Assembly: GCA_011032825.1 (NCBI GenBank)
Contig: JAADJZ010000010.1
Coordinates: forward strand, 434,001-498,000
Origin: Massariosphaeria phaeospora
Taxonomy: Eukaryota; Ascomycota; Dothideomycetes; Pleosporales
DNA: 64,000 nt
Direction: 5' to 3'
Positions 43,310 through 54,818 of this stretch are shown in pieces. The number at the start of each line of letters is the position of its first letter. Within the stretch, counting starts at the first letter, position 1. Below the pieces are notes generated by a model. That model was not told the origin of the DNA and did no database searches. It saw only the letters and a program-made list of their open reading frames with translations. A program made the translations under genes and the position numbers.

Positions 43310-44616
43310 CTTGACGGGGTTGGAGGGTGTTTCGAGGGATCTTCAACGGCGGTTCGATAGATCTGCCTCGGCACCGTCCACTCCGATCGGCCCGGCCCCG
43401 GCGGCCCGTGCGTTTCACTATTTCCGAGACCAGTGAAAATCCTGCGTTCTTTCACTTCTCTTCAACAGACGCTCGCGAGGTCAGTGCCGTGCAAACAGGC
43501 CGTGCAAACAGGCCTTCCAGCTACTTCACACTCTTTGCGCTGTTCAGTTTCATTTCTAGCATGGTTGAACAGCTCCCAAGGACTGCAAAATCGCAAGACG
43601 TAGCAAAGCTCGTTGCCCTGGATTCGCCTTACCATAGTAGTCTCCAGGCTAAGGAGATAGCTTCTTTCCAGAGCGAACATGGTCCTAGACATCTCAGTGA
43701 CGATCTGAGCAAATCGCTACAGTAATGTGGCCGATTAGCTAATCTTCAGACATTCTGGCGAACCCGTCCACTTGACTACTCCAGGAGCTATATATTTGGA
43801 ATCAAGCTGGATAAAACACTCAATGGGCGAACCTAGACAAGCACTCCTGACAGCGGATCTGCCGTATACATGGCTCAGTCGAAGACTTTGCAAGGCACGT
43901 CACTGTGCCACTCAAAATAATGAGGCGTTATTCACGTCCATATCTACCTACGAGAAGCAAACGAGTCAGATCAGCGTCATTCTTATCAAGTCCCGATGAT
44001 CCACGTCATGCTGCCCCAATATAAGCCACGCCGGCCAACCACAACCATCAAACTTTCGCGCAGTCATCCGGAATGTACCGTAGTGCATGGGCGATCTCCG
44101 GCTAGAATGAGGAGAGCCGGCGCCACAACCAAAAGTTTCGACAGTACTCTTTAACTATCCCTCGCTTGCTCAAGCGTTGGACAGATATTCAAAGACACAG
44201 AACACCAAAGAAAAAACGCATATCAAAGAGCATATTCCAGAACAGCCAGATCCCAAGCCGAAGCATATCATGGCTCTATATCAGCCAAAATGTCTAATTA
44301 CATTTGCGAACCATGGATAGAAGCGCAAGTCTCGACTTGATGGTTCGCACTTGCAGCACCAGCATCAACACGGTTAGCTCAGTACGTTGTTATTGGGCTT
44401 TGTCGTGGGTCTCATATGCCGTGCCTGAACCTTCGTCATCTAGTTAGAAGGCGTCCCTGGCCATTCTTATCCTTAGTGTAAGACACGGTTCTCGTCCCGG
44501 CCCCGCTTGGATCTACTACCGGTAGTGAGGTTGATATATGGACGATCCCATGGGCAGCCTTCACTATCTCTCTGCGCTCCTTCTACGCGAGATCGTCCCA
44601 GGTGCAAGCGTTGCAT
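43310..44616. other. Gap: divergent upstream region
   Basis: Between the RS-rich gene (minus) and the DUF3112 gene (plus). A plus-strand frame at 43327-43725 (about 130 aa, with a possible short ORF from MVEQLPRTAKSQDVAKLVAL) has no supporting feature; I leave it uncalled. Remainder AT-balanced with no repeat. Confidence 0.4.
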
Positions 44617-46557
44617 ATGTCGTCTTCCAACAGCCCTCAGGTAAGTATTCGGTGTAACAGAAGTCTTATAGAACAAACTGACTTTATGTTGTAATAGGGT
44701 CCACCGCGACAAACAGGTCCCGGCCCATATGCGCCTTCCATCGCCGGACTGGGTGGGGTGCCCGATCTGATACCTGATGTTGTCGCTTCATCTGTCTTTC
44801 TAGTCTTTTACGTGGCCCTGGCTGCAACGCACATGACCCTCTTCCAGATGAACAAAGCGCGAGGTCACAAGTTCGTATTTTCAGGTGCTCTGTTTGGTAA
44901 GTTATGAGAGCCTCGGATCGCGAGTCCATCTAGAGTTGAAGTAGCTGACAACGAAGGTTTTTCTACAATTCGCGTTGCTACCATGTCCTTGCGAATAGCG
45001 TGGGCCTTCTACCACATGAATGTTAGACTGGCTATAGCAGCTCAGGTCTTCGTCTATGCCGGAACCATTATTCTCTACCTCGTGAACTGGTTCCTCGCCC
45101 AACGAATTGTACGAGCACAACATCCGCGCTGGGGCTGGTCAAAACCTTATCGAGTTTTTCATCGAGCGGGACTGTTTGGCTTAATCTTCTGCTTGTTGTT
45201 GTTGATCGTGGCCGCTGTCCAGCAATTCTTTACCCTGGACAAGAATACCCGCCGCATTGATCGCAATCTCCAGCTCACCGGACAAACTTACTTTGCCGTC
45301 TTCTGCTTCGCGCCTGCTATCCTAATCTTCATCTCACTTGTTCTCCCCCGAAAGGGCACTGAGAAATTTGGCGCTGGTCGACTAAGGAACAACATCGCAA
45401 TCGTCGTAATTGCCGTCCTCATTCTATCGACCGGACAAATATTCCGTTGCGCCACGGCATGGCTCACTCCGACTCCACTGCGCAACGCCCAGGGTCGACC
45501 GGTAACACCACCGTGGTACTTGTCAAAATCGTGCTTCTACACGTTCAATTTCACAACTGAGGCCGTGGTCGTTATCTTCTACGCTCTCACTCGGGTCGAT
45601 TTACGTTTTCACGTCCCCGACGGCGCCAAGCAAACTGGAGACTATGCCCGCGGACGCGACAAACCCAAACACGTTGATATCATCGGTGACGAAAAGAAAC
45701 TCAAACGCTTTTCCACCAGGTCCAACGCCCAGCCCTACAGTTCAAGCGATGTCCTGCACGAATACGATGCTTCACCGTTCGACGATGCCCGTACACTGGC
45801 CGACTCTCTCAGGTACCCATCGTCGGTGTTGGAAGTCGACTCGAACACTGGCAACTGGAAGGTAAAGCGCATCTCCAGGGCTACGTCATCTAGCACTCTT
45901 CATGACTCCCGTTCCATCTACAGTACAGACCGGGAGACCTGTTTCGGAGACGACGTACCGCCAGTCCCAGATTTGCCTACCGACTGGCCACTTCGCGAGT
46001 CTCAGATGCCAAGCCCAACTGCTCGCGGGGTCCTTGAGCATCAGAACCGCACCAGTCGACCCACGCGGCAGGGGACCCAGCGACACGAGCTCGACGGCCA
46101 CGGCTACAACGGTGTCGATATGAGCACTGCCATTGCGGACGCGCTCGCGCAACTCGAAGGCAACGGTACTACCGCAAAATCCCCGGTCCCACATGAAGAT
46201 GCGATCACGCCCGTCGACAGACAGCGCAGCGAGCCTGCCGCGCAAGGCAGTACTTATCAAGACTACTCTCAGATCAAGCGCAGGAGCACTCCGTCCCAGT
46301 CCCACGCACCCACGGGCTCCAATCTACCGATCACGTACGAATACTGTATGCCGGCAGGCTCTGGCTCGACCTTGCCCATCACACTCCACGACTCTTCTGC
46401 ATCTGCACCGGCTCCAGTAATCTCGAACCCGCGCGCCAAGCAGCCGTCCGAGCCGTCTAGTACCCGGCCAACGTCTGGCGACACGGACCAGAGCTTTGAT
46501 ACTGCGGAGGAAGACTTCCCGGGATTTAGCTTCGAGGCGTCGCCGCGGAAGGAATGA
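44617..46557 (+). CDS. DUF3112 family multi-pass membrane protein
   Basis: Three exons, 44617-44640, 44698-44896, 44957-46557; 607 aa. Exon 1 encodes MSSSNSPQ. Hydrophobic segments in order: VVASSVFLVFYVALAATHMTLF, RVATMSLRIAWAFYHM region, LAIAAQVFVYAGTIILYLVNWFLA, GLFGLIFCLLLLIVAAVQQF, TYFAVFCFAPAILIFISLVL, NNIAIVVIAVLILSTGQIF and FTTEAVVVIFYALTRVDLRFHVP, making seven. This, with the HKFVFSGALF and WYLSKSCFYTFNF stretches, fits the DUF3112 family of filamentous fungi. A polar Ser/Thr/Pro tail of about 300 aa is presumably cytosolic. A seven-helix layout invites a receptor guess, but the family is not characterised and no ligand is known to me. Confidence 0.88.
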
Positions 46558-48880
46558 GGTGACGCGGCTACGTGTCTTGATGATTGTAATGCTCGGAGGA
46601 TGTGACGATAATTTTGCTTCTGAGTGCAGCGTTGGCGTTGGGGTCGGGGCTCGTGGACTTTAGGGATTACGCTCTGGGTAGATGGGGCTTTGCAAAATGT
46701 CTGTATATGTTAATAATGAAACCGTTCTCGCTAACAGATAAACGACGACTTTGGTACTCGTGGCGGATACAGTAGGGTTATTGTGCCTCAGTCGACCTCT
46801 CAACACACCGCCAGAGGAACTACGGCGATGGTAAGATACCGCGCTAACTGTTACCTTAGCTAGATACAGATTCATATGCCAGAAATCGGCACGTTCACGC
46901 GTATTTGCGATGGCTAGAGGCGTATATAAGCTCTGCTCCTGGCTCTCGGTCCGTTGCTCTTTACACTGAGTCCTAGATACTCAAACGTGTAAAAAATAGT
47001 GGATACTCAAACACCATGGTGTTGGCTCCTGCCCCTTCCTTCTCCTCCACCAGAACTCTGGTATAAAACAAGTGCGGTATCTGGAATGGTCGAGTCGGCT
47101 TAAAACAGAACAACTTCAACGCATGTTGAGGGACTTCGCTTCATGTCTGCGTATGGAAAACTTCAAAACACATGTGGATAGGATCATGGTGCTTGCTCTG
47201 GGGTTGTCCTGGAAGAAAAGAATTTCGAATATCCTCACTACGGGAAAGCGTGCTTGGAGGGCTTGCGAAGGGTGCCGCGCAGGAAAGAATCACGAAATCG
47301 ACAATATGTTCGGCCTGAAAACTCTCGAACATATCTACCATGTGTCTTGGGTCTTCAGTAAGAGCCATGAGTATATAAGCCCTCCTCTCGTGTCCAGCTT
47401 TAACACCATTATATCCTCAAGTCCCGCAAGACTCAGTTTGAACCCTAAAGGAAGAAAACTTAGGGTGGGGCTTGAAAGCTGCGAATATCTCGTATGATGT
47501 TCGCTCTCCGCCTGCCTCTTTAGAATATAATATCAGAGGTCAATGGCTCGACTTCAAAGTACTTTCACGTTCCACTAATGTCTGGCTGTATGGGTTCCCG
47601 GCGTATTTGAAAAGCGGTATGGTAGGATTTGATGAGCGGCTCGAGTGTTTGGAAAGTGCACTGTCCTACATAGACGTTTTGGCAAAACTTCGAAACGGAA
47701 GGTCGACCGACCCTTGGAGACCCGACACAAACGGGTGGATCCCATGTAGTCAGCAGCGCCAGGACCGGAAGAAATGGAACACAACCGTGGTGGTCGCCAA
47801 CCAATCTCCGCGAAGATGTTGTGTGCGGTTTCCTGGTTCGGCTCCGGCTCCGCACTGTGGTGCGTCATGACTGGAAACTTGCGCATCTTCTTCACATGTC
47901 ATCCTCGACACTTTGTTTTCGCCGGAGACCGCTGCACCCGCTCCATAGGACGGTGACGTACGCTTTTTGATAAAGAGATATCTGAACTGGTGGCTCGAGG
48001 GTACAGTTATGCACGCTCAGTAATGATGATTTAAATCGCCAGTCTGACAGCACTCGATCCGAAAGATAACGCGAAATCTACAACATACACTCTGACACAT
48101 ACTACATGTTTTCGTTTAGTTTTACTCTACATGCCAACCTATTTCTACACCGCCACCAAGTAATTACTCATGGTGCGGAATGTTAGGGATTTTTAGTTTG
48201 CTGGGCAAAAAGGTGGATCAGATAAAGGAGTAGAAGACGCGGACTTATATATGCTGGAAGAAGTGAGCTCACGCTTGGCCAATGGGTTGAATCAAGAGTC
48301 ACATTAGCCTCAATAGACAGAAATCTTCTTCTCAGTTTCCCGATCAATTCATCAATTCTGCCAAAATCCGCGCCGAACCATACAGTTACGCTGCCTTCGT
48401 TTTTTTAGTTCTCTGCCCTCGTCCACTCTGTCGTAAAGGGGCCTAAGTGAGGAGATGGGATTTTGTATATACTGTTCGGACCGCGAACTTTATGTAGTAT
48501 TTGATTTCGTTGCTTCACTGCATTATAGACGAAAGTCTGTAATGTTCATCATCACCACATTCTCATGGTCACCGTTACTCGCCCTTTTCTTGAAATACTT
48601 TTGAAAGCAGAGAGACACATCACACCTGCTCTATACTACCACCACCATCACCACCGCTACCACTCCCCTCATGCTTCCCTACTAAAACTGATATGTTATC
48701 ACGGCCAAATTTCTCGAATCCACTACATGCGAATCCAACTCCAAAGATTACAGAGCCACATTGTAACTCCATGTAGTATTTTATTCAGATATAACATGCG
48801 GCGGAGCGGGTTGTCGGCCATGGGACAGTTGTTCCTGCACTTTTAGAGGATACTAAAAGATGCCAGAAGAGTGAAGAGAG
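46558..48880. other. Gap: gene-poor region before the tandem array
   Basis: No convincing gene. Frames at 47072-47497 and 47472-47870 (about 130-140 aa) lack recognisable features. Plus-strand TATA boxes at about 46924 and 47379, and a minus-strand one at about 48245, each precede pyrimidine-rich leaders and very short ORFs, resembling the array units that follow. Confidence 0.4.
46923..47071 (+). other. TATA box with pyrimidine-rich leader and short ORF
   Basis: TATATAAG at about 46924 is followed by a CT-rich leader, CTTTACACTGAGTCC (compare CTTTACGxxGCxCTGAGG in the minus-strand array) and an ATG at about 47014 opening a 16-codon ORF (MVLAPAPSFSS...). Confidence 0.35.
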
Positions 48881-49836
48881 AACGGGAATAGAGAGTTATG
48901 AAGGGTTTATATACACATGCCCGTCAGACCGCTCGTTTCCAACATGTCGAATCTTCAGATTCCATACTCCACACTCAACCCATACCCCCTCATAACACGT
49001 GCAAATCTTGAATTTCTCCACCACAAACAGTGGTGATGACCATCTTCCACCTGTTCGGCACCTCCAGCCCCTATGTGCCAACATCACACCTCCGCAGCAC
49101 GCAGAAACAAAAAGAGGCTCGTCGTTGGGAAGTCGCAGCAGAAGACCGAGCGGACTCATGCTGACAGGAATTCGGAGATTTTTTATGACTGTTCGCGCGA
49201 AGTGAAGTGAAGTAAAGAGAAGAAAGCAAGGTACGGCATAGACGATGGGCTTATATACTCCCTCAAGCCATCACCTCCATAAATCGCTATCTACAGCTGT
49301 CGCATGATAGTTTGAGCGATGCAGATCATCATTACCGCTACCAGACCCGCCGCATTCTGTTTCCCATCACATCACATCACATCAAGAACCCGTTCACCAT
49401 TTTTCATCGCCAGACTACAAAGCGATTCCCATGCAAAGGCGGTCTTTAGTTTTTGAGATTTGGAGCAATAACATGATGTCGTGCGCAGGCATTTTTGAAT
49501 GATGGATAGCCAGGTGTGTTGCAAAGAAGGAAGACTGACGAGAAAAGAGGAGGATTTATATAGACGAATGACGCGAATAGAAAAGCCACGATCGAAAATC
49601 GATGGCTTTGGGTGATGCAAATCACCATCATCAAACTCCATCTCCACGAAACTTCCAGTCCCTCTAGCCCATCAATTCATCGCCACACTCAACAAAATCA
49701 TCACGGTGTCGACATTGCGCTTTCAAACAACCAGACTCCGGCCATGTAGTGTCTATGTTGACAGTTTTTAGAGATTTGATTGACCTCAGTGCGCCGTAAA
49801 GAAGGAAGGCAGTACGAAGGTTGAAAAGGAGAGTGT

Positions 49837-49844
49837 TTATATAG
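49837..49844 (-). promoter_or_regulatory. TATA box of array unit 4
   Basis: TATATAAA on the minus strand; GATGGTGACGGTCTGCATCA box immediately upstream. Confidence 0.5.
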
Positions 49845-50097
49845 GAAACCTTGCAAGGTAGGTGATGCAGACCGTCACCATCGCCATCACCATCATCCGC
49901 ATCATCAACCCCCAAGCCAACACTGTCTAGATAATCGTATTCTTCGCCACGCTTCGCCAGCACACCATGTACCCAAACACTCCACTTTTCAAAAGCCAGA
50001 CTCAGACCATACGTAACTACTTCCTCCAATGTTTAGAGACTTTAATAACCCCAGCGCACTATAAAGCAATAACCAAGAAGAGCAGAAAGAGTGGTAC

Positions 50098-50105
50098 TTA
50101 TATAC
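50098..50105 (-). promoter_or_regulatory. TATA box of array unit 5
   Basis: TATATAAG on the minus strand preceded by a CTGCATTATGC box about 25-30 bp upstream. Confidence 0.5.
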
Positions 50106-50551
50106 GCCGCAAGCAACACGCAGTGCATAATGCAGATAGTGACCATTATCAAACCCTCAATCCTCCAAACCGTGATGTCCTGCGCCATGTACCGAAGTGT
50201 TCGCGTTTTGGAATAGCCAGACGCCAGCCATGGGATGTCACTGATAGAGATTTTAGAGCACTCGTACGACCTCGGCGCATCGTAAAGAACGAACAGTGAA
50301 CAGAGAGTAAAGAGGGGTGCTTAGATACCTAGGTAAAAGAGCGAGGTGGGTAATGCAGGTGATCACTATCACTAGATCCCAATTCTTCAAAATTTAGTCC
50401 CATCGTTACGCTTCGCCAACACATCATGCGCAAGATATTCTTTCTTTCAAAACAGCCAGACACCAGCCATGGGGACTACGTCTATACGTTTTAGAGAACT
50501 AAATGACCTCAGTGAATCGTAAGAAGCAAGGCAGACCAAGAGAGAGGGGTG

Positions 50552-50560
50552 ATTATATAC
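50552..50560 (-). promoter_or_regulatory. TATA box of array unit 7
   Basis: TATATAAT on the minus strand followed by CACCCCTCTCTCTTGG. Confidence 0.55.
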
Positions 50561-50826
50561 GCAACGAGGCGGGAGAGCAAAGCGACGAGTAAGTAGATTG
50601 AAGTGATGTTATTCAGCACTAATTGAATTCGATGATTAGCACTATGCCAAAGAGATTAACAAAACCACCATGAGCCCGCGAAATCCAACTACTCCCACAT
50701 AGGCGATCTTCTTGACAGTATAGGAGTTTCTAGCAATTGGTAGATAGTTTACCTTTATCTTTACAAAGCCCTGCTGTATCTCGTATACTAAGTATTGTCT
50801 AGGTAGGGGCTGTAAAATCTAAGAGA

Positions 50827-52068
50827 TCAGCTATCATAACCCCATCCTGCCTGCAGACCTCGTGACAGGTTGTCGCCGCGGGAGATTGCACTGGCCACCT
50901 GAAGGCCCTGCGTCAAGAAGCCGATGGCACTATCCGCGCCTGCGTGTCCTGTAGTGACGGTTCCAGGCATTGGAGGATCAGCTGGTCTGTCTATGACACC
51001 ACTCATCATCGGCTCAGTCGCCTCACCTTGGAAGCGATCCAGGACGAGACGACGAATAGCCACATGCCACTTCTCATACCATTGCTCTTCGCTAACGGTC
51101 GTGTAGGTTTTGTTGCCGTGTGCATCGGTGATGGAGAAAGGCCACTCGGCTTTGACAACGCCGTATCGCTTGGTGGCAAAGAAGAGGAAGGGCCAGCTGA
51201 AGATCCAGAGAAAGGTCAGGTAAAAGGCCCAGCAGATATATTTGTTCAGACGCCATTGGTTAATGCGGCCGGCCGTAAAAATATCGACGTTTTTATCCTC
51301 TACCGGGAAAGTGACGCTGATGTGGCCGCGGTAGTTGGTGCTTCGGATCAGGCCCTCGAGGCGATTTTTCACAAGGTCTTCGTTGAAACCAGTCACGACG
51401 CGGCGCAGGCGGAAGATACGCAGCATGCTGGTTGACGCGCAATACCTGTGGCACCATTCGGCGAGGCTGGGCTTCTGGGCTCCCACCTCAATATCCTGCT
51501 TGAATCCGGGTGCCCGCTTCTTGAGGATGGTCCCGCGATGAGTCTTTTCGCCATTTTCTACTGTGACGAGGTTCATGTGCCATGAGTCTTGCGGCTGGAA
51601 ATCGCGTCGTAGGTACTGCTGCAGGTGCACAACAATCCGAAAGTCCATAACCTCCTGCTTCTCCTTTTTGTCTCCTTTTTTCACCGTCTCGTGGTGTGTC
51701 CCAATGATATATACGAGTGGACTCGGCGCTTGAAAAGCAAAAGAGCGTATGCCTTCTTCGAGATATCCCGGATCCACGTCATAGCGCGGGTCTACGACTC
51801 TCTGCGTCTCGCATACTTTGGGCTTCCCGCCGCTTCGTTCTACTACCGTATTGTGATCTCGGCGTCCGGAAGGTGGTGGAACGTGTCTGATGAGAGCAAC
51901 AGTCGGAGCAGCAGTTGAAGCAACACTATCGCCTTCGCTATCGGCGTATGAGGGTGGTAGGCCGGCGATTTCGGGCGCGTCGTCGTACGAGTAATCGTCG
52001 GGCGTCGTGTGGAGAGACACGGCGTCGGGGTCGTCCCGGTACTCTGCATTGCGGGTCGCGGCTCCCAT
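50827..52068 (-). CDS. Conserved fungal protein with one or two membrane segments
   Basis: Single exon, 413 aa from the ATG at 52068 (MGAATRNAEYRD); an in-frame start at 52182 is probably leader. N-terminus is acidic and Pro-rich with a PPSYADSE motif (PPxY-like, potential WW/Rsp5 contact). A conserved middle follows: VDPGYLEEGIRSFAFQ, SPLVYIIGTHHE, AEWCHRYCASTSMLRIFRLRRVVTGFNE, YRGHISVTFPV. A hydrophobic hairpin or long helix, YICWAFYLTFLWIFSWPFLFFATKRYGVVKAEWPF, comes near aa 285-320, then RRLVLDRFQGE and a Gly-rich tail. I recognise it as a widespread Pezizomycotina protein sometimes labelled as an ABC transporter, but no ATPase motif is present. Function unknown. Divergent from TRM1 across 333 bp. 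Confidence 0.78.
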   Translation of the reverse strand: MGAATRNAEYRDDPDAVSLHTTPDDYSYDDAPEIAGLPPSYADSEGDSVASTAAPTVALIRHVPPPSGRRDHNTVVERSGGKPKVCETQRVVDPRYDVDPGYLEEGIRSFAFQAPSPLVYIIGTHHETVKKGDKKEKQEVMDFRIVVHLQQYLRRDFQPQDSWHMNLVTVENGEKTHRGTILKKRAPGFKQDIEVGAQKPSLAEWCHRYCASTSMLRIFRLRRVVTGFNEDLVKNRLEGLIRSTNYRGHISVTFPVEDKNVDIFTAGRINQWRLNKYICWAFYLTFLWIFSWPFLFFATKRYGVVKAEWPFSITDAHGNKTYTTVSEEQWYEKWHVAIRRLVLDRFQGEATEPMMSGVIDRPADPPMPGTVTTGHAGADSAIGFLTQGLQVASAISRGDNLSRGLQAGWGYDS

Positions 52069-52401
52069 GATGTACGATAGATTTGGTATACGTGGAGAAG
52101 CTACGAAACAGAAAGTTATGGAGATTGCTTGATAGGGAGGGGCAGCGACGGTGGTCTTATGTTTGCAAGGGGCGCAGTTCAAACAGGGGCTGTCTGAACG
52201 AGGAGCTAACTCTAGGCAGCTGCTTACTCAACCTCGGTGCTCGTATGTTGTCCGTATACAGAGGCGTATACGAACGCGCTGTAGTTGCGAAGCATCTTCT
52301 CGGTATCGCCTGTAATGAAGATGTATATGCTTTAGAAATGGTACTCCCATACAATTCCTGAGATGTCCCGGGGCGGATGAGGCCTGGAGCGATGCGGGGA
52401 A
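52069..52401. promoter_or_regulatory. Divergent promoter region
   Basis: 333 bp between the 50827-52068 gene and TRM1. No specific element identified. Confidence 0.5.
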
Positions 52402-54818
52402 ATGTTGCCAAGACGCTACCGTAGAGCTCAGCTCAACCCTGCCAAAAAGTTTCGCCGATTCTCAACGGGACTCATATACTGCAGCGCAACTCAACTAATC
52501 CTTCGACTTTACAACCCGCCTGCCAGACTAAAGCTGGCCGCCTCCATTCTCCTCCTCCGCAGTCTATGTACGCCTGCAGCCCGCCAGATACCTTTCCGAA
52601 GACCATGGGCCATCGGTAGCTCTTTCCCGCGCGCGATACACGATACAGCTGCGATGGCGGCACGCGAAGCTCCTGTGGTCGATACGGCGACAGAAACGAC
52701 ATTACCCACGATTGAAGCTTCTCCTCAGCCCGGGCAGATTGTCAATCATGAAGGAAAGCCCTACACCACCATCATGGAAGGCCTAGCATACATACTCGTG
52801 CCGCTTGGAATACCGACCTCGACGAATCCGAACATGTCAAAGGAAGATACCCAACGGCAGCAGGTCTTCTACAATCCAATTCAGCAGTTTAATCGGGACT
52901 TGAGTGTCCTTGCGATCAAGACGTTTGGCGAAGACTTGGTTCAGCGGAAACACGAGAAGCATGCCCAGCAGAAAAAGAAGAATGAGCGGAAGAAAAAGAG
53001 AGCAGACAAAGTTGCGGCTGAAAGCGAGCACACAGTAGAGGCGATTGCAGAGGATTCACCTTCAACAAAGCGGAAACGGGATCAGGTTGTTGATGATCAA
53101 TCGGAAGAGACAACAGAGAACCGTGCCAAGAGAATGAGGACTGTAGAGAGCGGACATGATGTGTTGCCGTTGGACCCGGAAATTACCCTTGCGACTATGT
53201 CTGGCGAAGTCGACGATATCGTGGACCCCAAGATTGAAGCACACGCGAAATGGAAACCACAGTTTAGTATTCTCGATGCTCTTTCTGCGACCGGTCTAAG
53301 AGCTTTACGCTATGCAAAGGAGGTTCCTTTCGCTACATCCATCACAGCGAATGACATGTCAAGCAAGGCCACTAAGTCGATTGCACTAAACGTCAAGCAT
53401 AACAGGCTGGAAGATAAGATCACGGCAAACACGGGAAATGCCATTGCACACATGTACAGCTTCGTCGACAAGAGCGGATACGATGTGATAGATCTCGATC
53501 CCTATGGCACAGCTGCTCCCTTCATAGATTCAGCCATCCAAGCAATCAATGATGAGGGCCTACTATGTGTGACCTGTACAGATTCGGCCATATTTGCATC
53601 ACATGGATACCTAGAGAAGACATACTCACAATATGGCGGCTTACCATTGAAAGGCGAACCATGTCATGAGGGGGGTCTTCGCTTGCTATTACATGCAGTA
53701 GCTTCCTCCGCTGGCCGATATGGAATGGCTATCGAACCTCTTCTGTCCCTCTCCATCGACTACTATATACGCGTGTTCGTACGAATCCGAAAATCGCCGA
53801 ATGACGTGAAGATGTTGGCCGGCAAGACAATGGTTGTATATCATTGTGACACTGGATGCGGTGCGTGGTCAACTCAATTTCTTGCTCGCAACAAAGTCCA
53901 ACAGAACAAGAACGGCGGTACTTTCTACAAACACTCGTTTGCTCCAGGACCCTCTGCCAATATCCATTGCGAGCACTGCGGTTTCAAAACTCATGTAAGC
54001 ACTTCTCAACGTAGCTATGCTCGTTTCTGATCTGAATACAGCTTTCAGGACCCATGTATGGCGGGCCACTGCATAATGTAGGTTTTATCGACAGAGTTTT
54101 AGCGCAGTTGAACGAGGTTGATCGACAAACTTACCCGACCATGGACCGCATGGTGGGTATGCTACATACAGCGCGTGAGGAGATCACATTCGGGGCAAAC
54201 GACAAAGCCTCTGAAAAAGCCGACGGATCTGGGCATCTAGGACCTCTGATTCCCAAGGCGGACCCAGCGGAGATTGATCACCATCCCTTCTTCTTCATTC
54301 CGAGTGCAGTGTCGAAGGTTGTGCATTGCTCCGCACCACCGGTGGCTGCTTTGCGCGGCGCATTGCGTCACGCGGGATTCAGGGCCACAATGAGTCACTG
54401 CAAACCAGGCTCGATCAAAACAGACGCGTCGTGGAAAGACATCTGGCACATCATGCTGGAATGGGTGCGCCAGAAAGCACCGCTCAAGAATGAATTGAAG
54501 ACATTGAGCGCTGGACGTGCGATCTTGTCGAAGCGAAACACTCATGAACGAGTGGCGGAGGCAGCAAACGTCGAAGCCAAGAGTTCCGACCAAACTATTG
54601 AATCGACAGCAGGCCGGGAGGCAGCAGGGGAGGATGGACAAGGTGCCCCAGAGGCGAATGAGGCCGATGGAACCGAGGGCGTGCGTCCGTCGTACCTGGG
54701 TTCAAGCTTCGAAGTGAAATTCGATGAGAAACTTGGAATAGACCATGACAGGGGGAAACTGGTCCGATACCAGCTCGCTCCGAGGGAGAACTGGGGGCCG
54801 ATGTCTCGTGCCAAGTAA
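52402..54818 (+). CDS. TRM1: tRNA (guanine26-N2)-dimethyltransferase
   Basis: Methylates G26 of tRNAs to m2,2G using S-adenosylmethionine. Exons 52402-53994 and 54042-54818 (GTAAGC ... ATACAG, phase 0), 789 aa from the first ATG. Core: VFYNPIQQFNRDLSVLAI, SAM site ILDALSATGLRALRYAKE, NDMSSKA, catalytic-region DLDPYGTAAPFIDSAIQ, CTDSAIFA, LSIDYYIRVFVRI. A zinc site comes next (CDTGCG ... CEHCGF), then SGPMYGGPLHN and PALR-type C-terminal elements (PPVAALRGALRHAGF). The first 84 residues are Arg/Leu/Ala-rich with almost no acid, like a mitochondrial presequence, and a second in-frame ATG at 52654 (MAAREAP) would give a nuclear/cytosolic form. Yeast TRM1 is known to use alternative starts in this way. 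A Lys-rich insert (KKKNERKKKR, KRKRDQ) may be the NLS. Confidence 0.96.

Larger units (their letters stand above)
48620..50600 (-). repeat. Diverged tandem array of TATA-plus-short-ORF units
   Basis: Minus-strand TATA boxes lie at about 50553, 50320 (degenerate), 50098, 49838, 49556, 49252 and 48908, 222-344 bp apart. Downstream of each comes a pyrimidine-rich leader. Most then show CTTTACGxxxCxCTGAGGTC, TCTCTAAAA and CATGGCYGGxGTCTGGxT, opening MAGVWLF in three units. Upstream of most TATA boxes is a GATGATGGTGAT...CTGCATCACC box. Units near 50.5, 50.3, 50.1 and 49.8 kb are clearly alignable by eye; those at 49.5, 49.2 and 48.9 kb are more diverged. Short ORFs are 7 to 24 codons in the best-kept units, 32 in the last (MADNPLRR...), and longer in others (49159-48896, 87 aa; 50029-49664, 121 aa spanning two units). 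The frame after MAGVWLF is not kept between units. Nature unknown: decayed small-gene family, peptide genes or short non-coding RNAs. Confidence 0.7.

Noticed and set aside
47072..47870. Two overlapping frames of about 140 and 132 aa
   Set aside because: Could be fragments of an old gene, but no motif, intron or composition signal supports coding.
50552..50600. Array units read as snRNA genes
   Set aside because: No U1, U2, U4, U5 or U6 signature sequence or convincing Sm site was found in the units.
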